This document shows positions 1 through 5,782 of a stretch of 5,819 bases of DNA, in pieces (position 1 is the stretch's first letter; every line of letters begins with the position of its first letter). Under the pieces are notes generated by a model. That model ran no database searches. It was not told the DNA's origin and worked only from the letters and a program-made list of their open reading frames with translations. The position numbers and the translations under genes were made by a program. This stretch comes from Acidobacteriota bacterium (GTDB lineage Bacteria > Acidobacteriota > Terriglobia > Terriglobales > Acidobacteriaceae), in assembly GCA_021810735.1 (NCBI GenBank), contig JAJZIF010000264.1:1-5819 (forward strand), written 5' to 3'.

Positions 1-146
1 AGAAAGATCGACGTGTTGCACCCGCAACGTACAGCAACTGCCTTCCGCGCTGCCCAATCAGGCGACCGGGAGGCGGTTGCCGTTTTGACGATATCGTGCT
101 GATTTTCCGTTCCGGCGACGGTTTTGCCCTGATGAAGGGCGAATAG
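1..146 (+). CDS. Possible 3' end of an upstream gene, perhaps frameshifted
   Basis: No family is recognised. Reading from base 3 gives an open frame to the TAG at 144-146. Its last 20 or so codons look like real protein: a hydrophobic strand (DIVLIF), a turn (RSGDG), then FALMKGE. The earlier part of that frame is rich in Cys, Arg and Pro and looks unnatural. The frame starting at base 1 is instead protein-like up to about base 84 (IDVLHPQRTATAFRAAQ, then SGDREAVAV), and then meets TGA at 100-102. Joining the two requires a one-base shift at the TTTT run at 83-86. This could be a genuine mutation, a sequencing error, or chance. Only the extreme end of the gene is in the window, so function cannot be assigned. 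Confidence 0.33.
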   Translation, partial: KDRRVAPATYSNCLPRCPIRRPGGGCRFDDIVLIFRSGDGFALMKGE

Positions 147-548
147 GAAAAACTTTTCACACTCGTTATCGGAATGGGAACTCTTTTAGCTGAAACGGCG
201 GCAATCATCCAGTTTTGTCGACTCATTCGTTCAACCTGCCCCGTCGTTTCAGGATACTCACAAACATCTTCCGAGTGCCCTTGCTTGGCATCCTACGTGC
301 AACCTACCAACGGGTAGCCGTTAATTGAAAGCCTGGCAACCGATGAATCTCGTTACCTTAATTGCCTTGATAGCGTGTATTTGCGAAGTTTGGTTCCATC
401 GCGTCCTGAGACGGGGGCGATTGATGGGTGAGGTGTTGGCGACGCAGCCTGGTCGTCTAGGCCTACCCTCCGCAGTATTGGCGGGGCGCTCGAGATTGCA
501 TGTATCGGAAGCTCAGATCCTCGGCACCGCTAGCGAGGAGGGCTGCCG
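147..548. other. Poorly explained region upstream of the first acetyltransferase gene
   Basis: About 400 bases separate the putative upstream gene end from the first confident start codon. I see no RNA gene, no recognisable insertion-sequence end, and no promoter pair I would defend. A small hairpin at 123-143 just precedes it, but lacks an adjacent T-run. The second half is open in one frame and may encode a small membrane protein, described separately. The region most likely contains the promoter and 5' leader of the acetyltransferase genes. Confidence 0.5.
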
Positions 549-552
549 ATGA
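343..552 (+). CDS. Possible small membrane protein (69 aa)
   Basis: This ORF is hypothetical and not assigned to a family. Starting from the ATG at 343, the product opens with one hydrophobic stretch (about residues 2-17, NLVTLIALIACICEVW), followed by a basic HRVLRRGR segment. That is the layout of a single-pass membrane anchor with a cytoplasmic positive flank. The remainder is low in recognisable features. A TTG at 325 in the same frame, just after an in-frame TAA, is an alternative start. In favour is its stop, which overlaps the next start as ATGA (549-552), the coupling style seen repeatedly in this window. Against are the lack of a good Shine-Dalgarno before 343 and the strong independent one (GAGGAGG, 535-541) that serves the next gene. 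It may be an accidental open frame. Confidence 0.3.
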   Translation: MNLVTLIALIACICEVWFHRVLRRGRLMGEVLATQPGRLGLPSAVLAGRSRLHVSEAQILGTASEEGCR

Positions 553-1820
553 GCGATCCTGTGCGCCATGAAGGTACCGTTCGCGGACTTGCGGGTGCCG
601 CTTCGGCGAAGAATGCCAAATCGAAGCCGACGGTGACCACGACGATCCGGTTTCTTGAGACAGCGCGGGAATGGAATGCGCCGTTGGTGCAGCAAGCATG
701 GCACCAGTTGCTGACAGAAACGACTAATCCCAACGCGCTTTTCTCGACGCCGGAGTGGTACGAGAACAAGCGCAAGACAAAAGGGGAGGAACTACGAGTC
801 GCGGTGGTGGAAAACGACGCCAAGATCATCGCCATTGCACCCTTCCTGCTGGGGCAACAGGAATTTTATCTAAAATTTTACCGGATGCGATTTCGGACCG
901 CGCAGCTTCTCGGCGGAGAAGGCTTGACGCAGCGACAGGAGGGGTATGAGCTACTGTTCAAGGCGATTTTTCGGACCTTCGATGTGGCAGGCATTCACTT
1001 CCGGCTATTGTCCACGGAAAGTCCTTGCTGGAAGGCCGTGCAATCGTCGCGGGCGGGGTTTGTTCAAGTCCACGACCGGCTAAAGATGTACCTCGTGAAT
1101 CTGCCGCCAACCCTCGATGCATACCTCTCGGCACGGTTCGACTCGTCCCATCGCAGGAATTTGAAACACCGCGTGAAGTTGCTGCGGGAGCAGGGGGAGC
1201 ACAGACTCTGGCGTTGCTCGGCATGTACCGCGGCCCCGGAATGCGCGCGGTTGCGGGAGAAGGGAGAACTTCGACTGCAACGGATCAGCGCACCGGAGGA
1301 CATACCGGAGTTTCTCCACGCAGGGGGCCAGGTCGCGCAGGCTTCCTGGCAAGCAAGGGAGGCGGAATGGTTGGTCAAGGAAACGCCGGAATGGAACGCG
1401 CATCTGAGCGACTTGGCAACCCAGGGACTCCTTCGTTCCTATCTCTTGTGGTGCGGCCCGGCGCCATGCGCGTATGCGCTGGGGTTTCAAGGTGGAGGGT
1501 GCTATCAGGCCTACTCGATCGGCTACGACCAATCCATGGCGAAGTTTTCCCCGGGAACGGTCATGTTGCTGTTGCTACTGGAGGACCTGATGCAACACGA
1601 CCGTCCGGAGAAATTAAATTTTGGCGGCGGAGAGAACGAATACAAGCGAAGGTTTGCGACCGAGGCGGCAGAAGTGAGGAATGTCACGATACTGCGGCGG
1701 TCGATCATGGGCGGTCTGAGGGTCGCTGGATTCTGGTTCTATCGGTTTCTGGGAGAGATGAGACGAAACCGAGGCGTTTCGGCGGCGAAAAGACTTCTTT
1801 TCTCAAGGAAGGCGACATGA
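549..1820 (+). CDS. CelD/FemAB-like GNAT-fold acetyltransferase, tandem copy 1
   Basis: This protein (423 aa) is a probable cytoplasmic acyltransferase of the GNAT superfamily, in the CelD-like group (Pfam type Acetyltransf_6) that is common in exopolysaccharide clusters. Family hallmarks are visible. An Arg/Lys-rich helix at about 196-215 (FDSSHRRNLKHRVKLLRE) opens the second GNAT half. The block YDQSMAKFSPGTVMLLLLLE (326-345) matches the family's Tyr-Asp ... Ser-Pro-Gly-Thr signature. LNFGGGENEYKRRFAT (356-371) corresponds to the usual DF..G...YK motif. A Cys-bearing insertion (C223, C226, C232) is unusual. The start at 549 is supported by GAGGAGG at 535-541. The stop overlaps the next start as ATGA, so the two copies are probably translated together. 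Substrate is unknown; acylation of a polysaccharide or lipid-linked sugar is an inference from family and context. Confidence 0.85.
   Translation: MSDPVRHEGTVRGLAGAASAKNAKSKPTVTTTIRFLETAREWNAPLVQQAWHQLLTETTNPNALFSTPEWYENKRKTKGEELRVAVVENDAKIIAIAPFLLGQQEFYLKFYRMRFRTAQLLGGEGLTQRQEGYELLFKAIFRTFDVAGIHFRLLSTESPCWKAVQSSRAGFVQVHDRLKMYLVNLPPTLDAYLSARFDSSHRRNLKHRVKLLREQGEHRLWRCSACTAAPECARLREKGELRLQRISAPEDIPEFLHAGGQVAQASWQAREAEWLVKETPEWNAHLSDLATQGLLRSYLLWCGPAPCAYALGFQGGGCYQAYSIGYDQSMAKFSPGTVMLLLLLEDLMQHDRPEKLNFGGGENEYKRRFATEAAEVRNVTILRRSIMGGLRVAGFWFYRFLGEMRRNRGVSAAKRLLFSRKAT
666..1765 (+). repeat. Direct repeat, unit 1 (duplicated acetyltransferase gene)
   Basis: This is the left unit of a tandem gene duplication. 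It aligns with 1931-3030 at a constant offset of 1265 bases at every anchor I checked, so no net insertions or deletions are apparent over about 1.1 kb. The longest perfect match I found is 57 bases (1169-1225 against 2434-2490). Similarity fades outside both edges. Confidence 0.88.
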
Positions 1821-3190
1821 GCGAACGCCTGCAAAATGCTGTGGCCATCTCTGAAACTGGGGGCCGCCTTCCGGTGGTCAATGGCGAGTCCGACCGAGCG
1901 AAGCCAACTGTCCGATTCCTTTCGACAGAGCGGGAATGGAATGCGCCGTTGGTGCAGGAGGCGTGGCACCAGTTGCTGACAGAAACAACTAATCCCAACG
2001 CGCTTTTCTCGACGCCGGAGTGGTTCGAGAACAAGCACAAGACAAAACACGAAGAACTACGAGTCGCGGTGGTAAAGAACGGCGCAAAGATCACTGCTAT
2101 CGCTCCCATATTGCTGGGGCAGCAGGAGTTCGACCTCAAGCTCTGCCGGATGAGATTTAAAACGGCACAGCTTCTCGGCGGAGAAGGCTTGACGCAGCGG
2201 CAGGAGGTGTACGAGCCACTGTTCAAGGCGATTTTTCAAACCTTCGATGTGGCAGCCATTCACTTCCGGCTGTTGCCCACGGAAAGCCCATGTTGGAGGG
2301 CAGTGCAATCGTCGTGGGCCGGTTTTGTTCACGTCCACGAACAGTTCAAGAGGTACATCGTGGATCTGCCGCAATCGTTCGATGAATACCTGGCGGCGAG
2401 GTTCGATTCGAAGCACCGGGGGAACTTGAAACGCCGCGTGAAGTTGCTGCGGGAGCAGGGGGAGCACAGACTCTGGCGTTGCTCGGCATGCACCGCGTCC
2501 CCGGAATGCGCGCGGTTGCGAGAGAAGGGAGAACTTCGACTTCAGCGGATCAGCGCGCCGGAGGACGTGCCGGAGTTTCTACGAGCCGGGGGGCAGGTCG
2601 CGCAGGCCTCCTGGCAGGCGGCGAAGGCGGATTACCTGATCAAAGAAACACCCGCATGGAAAGCACATCTTACTGATCTGGCGAAACGCGGACTCCTCCG
2701 TTCGTATCTCCTGTGGTGTGGCCCGCGGCCCTGTGCCTATAAGCTCGGATTCCAAGGGAGCGGATACTATTACGGCAGCTCTACCGGCTACGACCAATCG
2801 ATGGCGAAGTTTTCCCCGGGTACGGTCATTCTGTTGCTGACCATTGAGGACTTGATACAACACAATCATCCAGGAAAGCTAAACTTTGGCGAAGGAGAGG
2901 ATGAATACAAGCGAGAGTTTGCGACTCAGGCGGTCGAGGTGGCGAATGTCACGATGTTGCGGCCGTCGATTCTGGGAACTTTGAGAGTCGCTGGATTCGA
3001 GACGTACCGGTTCTTGAAGTACGTGAGACGGCGAAAGAAGGATTGGGCTGAGAAAGCACGAGATTCCTTTTCCAAGAGGTGGCGAATGGGTCGGAGCAAG
3101 GGAAAGATCCATGTTGCTCGTCTGGGCCAACGCGGGTGCGGCTATCTTAGCGAGAGAATGCGGATCGCTCGAATCGGGAAACGGGTTTGA
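1817..3190 (+). CDS. CelD/FemAB-like GNAT-fold acetyltransferase, tandem copy 2 with basic tail
   Basis: This protein (457 aa) is a close paralogue of the preceding gene, about four-fifths identical by eye from residue 32 to about 402. The same signatures are present: FDSKHRGNLKRRVKLLRE, YDQSMAKFSPGTV, and LNFGEGEDEYKREFAT. The Cys-bearing insertion is also kept (C222, C225, C231). The N-terminal 30 or so residues differ from copy 1. The start at 1817 is fixed by AAGGAAGG (1805-1812) and by the ATGA overlap with copy 1; the frame is open much further upstream, but that part is only the shadow of copy 1. The C-terminus runs about 35 residues beyond the point where copy 1 stops and is very basic (21 Lys/Arg in the last 57 residues), which may promote contact with membrane or nucleic acid. 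The role is presumably acyl transfer in polysaccharide synthesis, with a substrate diverged from copy 1. Confidence 0.83.
   Translation: MSERLQNAVAISETGGRLPVVNGESDRAKPTVRFLSTEREWNAPLVQEAWHQLLTETTNPNALFSTPEWFENKHKTKHEELRVAVVKNGAKITAIAPILLGQQEFDLKLCRMRFKTAQLLGGEGLTQRQEVYEPLFKAIFQTFDVAAIHFRLLPTESPCWRAVQSSWAGFVHVHEQFKRYIVDLPQSFDEYLAARFDSKHRGNLKRRVKLLREQGEHRLWRCSACTASPECARLREKGELRLQRISAPEDVPEFLRAGGQVAQASWQAAKADYLIKETPAWKAHLTDLAKRGLLRSYLLWCGPRPCAYKLGFQGSGYYYGSSTGYDQSMAKFSPGTVILLLTIEDLIQHNHPGKLNFGEGEDEYKREFATQAVEVANVTMLRPSILGTLRVAGFETYRFLKYVRRRKKDWAEKARDSFSKRWRMGRSKGKIHVARLGQRGCGYLSERMRIARIGKRV
1931..3030 (+). repeat. Direct repeat, unit 2 (duplicated acetyltransferase gene)
   Basis: This is the right unit of the duplication. 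Differences from unit 1 are scattered and include many amino acid changes, so it is not an assembly duplicate. Patchy similarity continues past 3030 to about 3088, where the base stretch equivalent to the stop of copy 1 no longer reads as a stop. Confidence 0.88.
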
Positions 3191-3482
3191 CGAGCGCCGG
3201 AAAGGATCATCTGGATGCGACGAAGAATCATGCGCCGACGGTACCAGAAAAGATGAACTGTGTTGAGCAATTGCCTGCAAGACGACGGTAGACGTCGTGG
3301 AAATGGCCGGACGATTGCTCGGTATTGTGTAAGTCGAAAGTGTGCTGCAGCCCTGAGGTCATGGTAAAAGCGCTCGAAGTCTGAGCCATAGGAGAAAACG
3401 AGGGATGTAACCCACAGAGCGAAGCTATGTCTCTCGACTACTGAGAAGCGCGACTGCCCATCGTAAGGAAAGGCAAAGCGGG
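3191..3482 (+). other. Intergenic leader before the antiterminator gene
   Basis: This 292-base gap contrasts with the overlapping genes around it and probably holds the promoter and untranslated leader of the operon beginning at 3483. I find no convincing -35/-10 pair and no T-tract terminator for the upstream genes. The clearest content is the stem-loop at 3260-3325, listed separately. A Shine-Dalgarno AAGGAAAGG lies at 3465-3473. Confidence 0.6.
3260..3325 (+). promoter_or_regulatory. Predicted leader RNA stem-loop with an ops-like hairpin
   Basis: Bases 3260-3273 can pair with 3312-3325 over 14 consecutive positions: seven Watson-Crick pairs in the core (GAGCAAT with ATTGCTC) plus flanking pairs, five of them G-U. 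After one mismatch, 3275-3277 pairs with 3308-3310. Nested inside is a perfect 6-bp hairpin (ACGACG 3282-3287 with CGTCGT 3293-3298) with loop GTAGA. The G-U pairs form only in the + strand RNA, which argues for a transcript in the direction of the downstream gene. The inner segment GACGGTAGACGT (3284-3295) resembles the E. coli ops element GGCGGTAGCGT, apart from one substitution and one inserted A. No T-run follows, so it is not a simple terminator. Role as an antiterminator loading or pausing site is inference. Confidence 0.4.
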
Positions 3483-4091
3483 ATGCTGAGTTCACAGAAT
3501 GTCGACCTTGGAGTCGGTGAAGATCTGGGCTGGTGGGTGCTCTATACCCGTCACCAACACGAGAAGTCGGTGACAGAGATGCTGTCGGCAAAAGGCTTCG
3601 AGGTATTTCTGCCGCTCTATGAATCCACGCGGCGCTGGAAAGACCGAAGCAAGACGCTTTCTCTGCCGCTATTTCCTTGCTATGTGTTCGTCCGGGGAAG
3701 ATTCGATCGACGACTGGAGGCGGTGACGACTCCCGGGGTTCACATGATTCTAACCAGCGGGGAGCGTGTGGCACTCATTCCGGAAACAGAGATCCAGGCG
3801 ATTCGGAACATCGTTGCGAAGCCTACTCGGGTAGAACCGCACCAGTTCCTGAAGTGCGGCGAGCGGGTACGAGTGACACGCGGCTGCCTGGAGGGCATCG
3901 AAGGGATTCTGCTTCGCAACAAGAATTTGTACCGTCTGGTTGTTTCTGTGAACATGCTCGCGCAGTCAGTGGCAGTAGAAATCGATGCTTCGGATGTGGA
4001 ACTTGTCGCCGCACGGGATGTGGCGACAGTATTCATGGCCGGGCAATCCAACGGAGCCGAGAGAGTCCACCCAATATCACGTTGTGCATGA
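3483..4091 (+). CDS. NusG/RfaH/UpxY-like transcription antiterminator
   Basis: This protein (202 aa) is a specialised NusG paralogue of the type that binds RNA polymerase and prevents premature termination in long polysaccharide operons. The NGN domain spans about residues 16-113. It opens with WWVLYTRHQHEKSV, then GFEVFLPLYES and the family's LPLFPCYVFVRG strand, followed by the TTPGVHMILTSGERVALIP region. A KOW-type C-terminal domain (about 124-176) reads CGERVRVTRGCLEGIEGIL and ends in DASDVELV. A tail of roughly 25 residues follows. The start at 3483 is supported by AAGGAAAGG (3465-3473). The stop overlaps the next start as ATGA. Its place at the head of the operon fits an antiterminator acting on its own transcript. 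RfaH, LoaP and UpxY are the comparable groups; I cannot decide which is closest. Confidence 0.9.
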   Translation: MLSSQNVDLGVGEDLGWWVLYTRHQHEKSVTEMLSAKGFEVFLPLYESTRRWKDRSKTLSLPLFPCYVFVRGRFDRRLEAVTTPGVHMILTSGERVALIPETEIQAIRNIVAKPTRVEPHQFLKCGERVRVTRGCLEGIEGILLRNKNLYRLVVSVNMLAQSVAVEIDASDVELVAARDVATVFMAGQSNGAERVHPISRCA

Positions 4092-4267
4092 ACCGGCCGA
4101 TTGGCGATTCCGCCGCCGGGTTAGGAGACGTACATGCGAAGTTCACGGGCCAAATTCAAAGGATGGTCAGCAACGTGCAATGGAAGCCGACGTCTGACGC
4201 GATCCAGCAATCTGCCGTGTTTCAATCGTTTGTAAAATTCCAAACCGAGCGAAAGGGTAAACCATGA
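4088..4267 (+). CDS. Small protein of unknown function (59 aa), coupled on both sides
   Basis: I do not recognise this protein. It starts with the ATG that overlaps the antiterminator stop (ATGA at 4088-4091) and ends with a TGA that overlaps the next start (ATGA at 4264-4267), filling exactly the gap between the two genes. That arrangement suggests translational coupling and a real product. The protein is soluble-looking and basic. It has a probable amphipathic stretch (about 15-31, VHAKFTGQIQRMVSNVQ) and a second helix-like part (about 37-52, DAIQQSAVFQSFVKFQ). There are no Cys residues, no signal peptide and no membrane segment. There is no obvious Shine-Dalgarno close to 4088, consistent with reinitiation. 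It could be a partner of the following diiron-type protein, or merely an open spacer. Confidence 0.55.
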   Translation: MNRPIGDSAAGLGDVHAKFTGQIQRMVSNVQWKPTSDAIQQSAVFQSFVKFQTERKGKP

Positions 4268-4941
4268 ACGCATCGTTACTCACAACCCAACAGCTGGAGA
4301 ATCACGTAGTCGACGGCTCAATCAGACGGAACATCAACAGCATGATCGACGGATTCATCGGTTCGTTGCCTGACCCGAACGGTTTGACCAGCGCAGAACG
4401 GCGGGGAATCATTGCCAGGTATACCGCCGTCCTGGAAGGAAATTTTATCTATTGGATGACCGCCACCCTTCTCTCCGTTCACTCCGAAGACGCGCGCCCC
4501 ATCCTGCTGGAAAATCTGCACGAGGAAGTGCGCGATGCGCATCCGGCGATGATGCGGAGGTTTGCGCTTGCAGCGCAGGCTTTTCCTACAGACACGGACG
4601 CGCTTGCGGTTCACGAAGACTTGACCAATGTTCGCCTATTTATGGGGCGACTCTTGGGCGTGCAGTCGGTCCTAACGATGGCCTTCTTCGAAGGATTCAT
4701 TCAGAGGTTTATGAGGTATCTGGCGGACCTGGCCAAAGCTGAGGGCTCGACTGAGTTGGAGTACACGGATGTGCATGGGGTGTGCGACATTGAACACACC
4801 GAGGGGCTTTTCCGCGCACTCGCGGCGGAGATGGCCGTCAACCAGCCTGATCCGGAGCAGGATATTTTTGAGGGCGTGTATCTTCTTCGTACATTGATCC
4901 AGACAATCGTTTTTGGACATCCAGAAGCCGTCAAGGCCTGA
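4264..4941 (+). CDS. Haem-oxygenase-like diiron oxidase (HDO) family protein, predicted
   Basis: This all-helical cytoplasmic protein (225 aa) matches the length and ligand layout of haem-oxygenase-like diiron oxidases such as CADD, SznF's central domain, BesC and UndA. Candidate ligands are E87 or E88 with H93 (NLHEEVRDAHP), E143 (AFFEGF), and the triad H171-x3-D175-x2-H178 (DVHGVCDIEHTEG). The last spacing is the same as the His-x3-Asp-x2-His of CADD and SznF, as I recall them. E58 in an earlier helix may contribute. These enzymes use iron and oxygen to oxidise amino acids, fatty acids or related amines; the substrate here is unknown. GAAAGGG (4251-4257) precedes the start, which also overlaps the previous stop. 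A TenA-like or haem-binding relative without redox activity is the main alternative, but the conserved His/carboxylate set argues against it. Confidence 0.7.
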   Translation: MNASLLTTQQLENHVVDGSIRRNINSMIDGFIGSLPDPNGLTSAERRGIIARYTAVLEGNFIYWMTATLLSVHSEDARPILLENLHEEVRDAHPAMMRRFALAAQAFPTDTDALAVHEDLTNVRLFMGRLLGVQSVLTMAFFEGFIQRFMRYLADLAKAEGSTELEYTDVHGVCDIEHTEGLFRALAAEMAVNQPDPEQDIFEGVYLLRTLIQTIVFGHPEAVKA

Positions 4942-4946
4942 TTTTT

Positions 4947-4954
4947 GAGAGGAG
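4947..4954 (+). promoter_or_regulatory. Ribosome binding site that fixes a GTG start
   Basis: GAGAGGAG lies nine bases before the GTG at 4964. The next in-frame candidate lies well inside the conserved part of the hydrolase-like protein, so this site decides the start codon. Confidence 0.7.
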
Positions 4955-4963
4955 AAATCGCAA

Positions 4964-5782
4964 GTGCAGACGCAGTGTCCATCAAAACATGGATTGCCGG
5001 AACGGGCCAGATACTTCGCGGTTCCGGGTGCGCACGTCTACACTGTGCTGCATCCAGTGACGGACCCGGTGGCTCGGGTCCTGCTGGTTGGCGCACTTGC
5101 GTCGGAGAGGCATTTCTCCTATCACTCTTGGGTCCGCTGGGCCCGCTACCTGGCGGCGAGGCGGATTGAAGTCCTTCGCTTCGACTATCGTGGCACCGGT
5201 GAGAGTACGGGCATTTTTGAAGAAATGAGTTTTGAGGACTGGAGCCAAGATGTCCATCTTCTTGCCGAATGGATACTGGGTCGGTCTCCACGTCTGCCGC
5301 TCCTGCTGCATGGACTCGAACTTGGCGCGATTCTCGCTGGCAAGTGCTTTCAGGAAGGCATGGGGGACGCTTTGCTGCTTTGGTCTCCGCCTGTGAACGC
5401 AAACCAGGTGCTGCGCTCGACCCTACTGCGCTGGTCGGGGCTGGAACAACTCTACGAGTCGCCCGAGAACCGGAAATCTGTCTCTGCATACATCAGGGAA
5501 CTGGAGCAAGGTTCTTCGATCGAAGTGCAAGGATATCGATGGTCGGGGCGTCTCTGGCGCGACTCTTTTCATTTCGGCCTGCCTGCGGACATGGCAGATG
5601 GAAGCTTAGCTGACGAAGCATACAAGAAACCCGTCAAGTGCGTGAGATTTGGCAAGGATGCGGTTTGTCTGACGATGCCGTACCTGAGGTACGAGGAAGT
5701 GAAAGACCTTAGCTCGCTATACTCAGACACTTTCAACTGGGTCGCTGGGACGTTCGCACTACCCATCGAAAGGGCGCCATGA
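4964..5782 (+). CDS. Exosortase A system-associated hydrolase 2-like protein (alpha/beta-hydrolase fold)
   Basis: This protein (272 aa, GTG start) has an alpha/beta-hydrolase fold. Visible marks include the strand-turn RVLLVGALASERHFSYHSW (38-56), equivalent to the oxyanion region. FDYRGTGEST (73-82) is typical of the fold. The nucleophile elbow is at LLLHGLELGAILAG (113-126). VNANQVLRSTLLRW (144-157) and IEVQGYRWSGRLW (186-198) resemble the family known as exosortase A system-associated hydrolase 2. The usual Gly-x-Ser-x-Gly is replaced by Gly-Leu-Glu-Leu-Gly, so the catalytic serine is absent, and no His is apparent near the C-terminus. It may therefore be a binding or scaffolding protein rather than a hydrolase. 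It sits 22 bases after the diiron-type gene, and its stop overlaps the next start as ATGA. In exosortase loci two such hydrolases usually lie side by side. Confidence 0.75.
   Translation: MQTQCPSKHGLPERARYFAVPGAHVYTVLHPVTDPVARVLLVGALASERHFSYHSWVRWARYLAARRIEVLRFDYRGTGESTGIFEEMSFEDWSQDVHLLAEWILGRSPRLPLLLHGLELGAILAGKCFQEGMGDALLLWSPPVNANQVLRSTLLRWSGLEQLYESPENRKSVSAYIRELEQGSSIEVQGYRWSGRLWRDSFHFGLPADMADGSLADEAYKKPVKCVRFGKDAVCLTMPYLRYEEVKDLSSLYSDTFNWVAGTFALPIERAP

Noticed and set aside
15..28. Small inverted repeat GTTGC / GCAAC
   Set aside because: Only five base pairs, with no T-run or related copy nearby; expected by chance.
123..143. Hairpin (GCCCT with AGGGC plus flanking A-T pairs) considered as an intrinsic terminator
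   Set aside because: It overlaps the last codons of the putative upstream frame, and no T-run directly follows on either strand; the nearest TTTT is 11 bases on.
147..342. Possible promoter with TTGTCG at 215-220
   Set aside because: No acceptable -10 hexamer at the right distance; not supportable by eye.
1025..1816. Upstream in-frame extension of the second acetyltransferase gene, giving an apparent 721-codon ORF
   Set aside because: The extra 264 codons are the alternative frame of copy 1, have unnatural composition, and are bypassed by a strong ribosome binding site and an ATGA junction at 1817.
666..3030. Duplication considered as a mobile element, CRISPR or assembly artefact
   Set aside because: The units are whole protein-coding genes with scattered coding differences and no terminal inverted repeats or short regular spacers; gene duplication explains it.
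3142..3774. 210-codon open frame on the minus strand across the leader and the antiterminator gene
   Set aside because: No recognisable domain, and it conflicts with a confident + strand NusG-like gene and with the strand preference of the leader stem-loop.
4701..5489. 262-codon open frame on the minus strand
   Set aside because: It lies antisense to the diiron-type and hydrolase genes, is rich in Ser, Arg and Pro, and shows no family motif; it is a codon-bias shadow.
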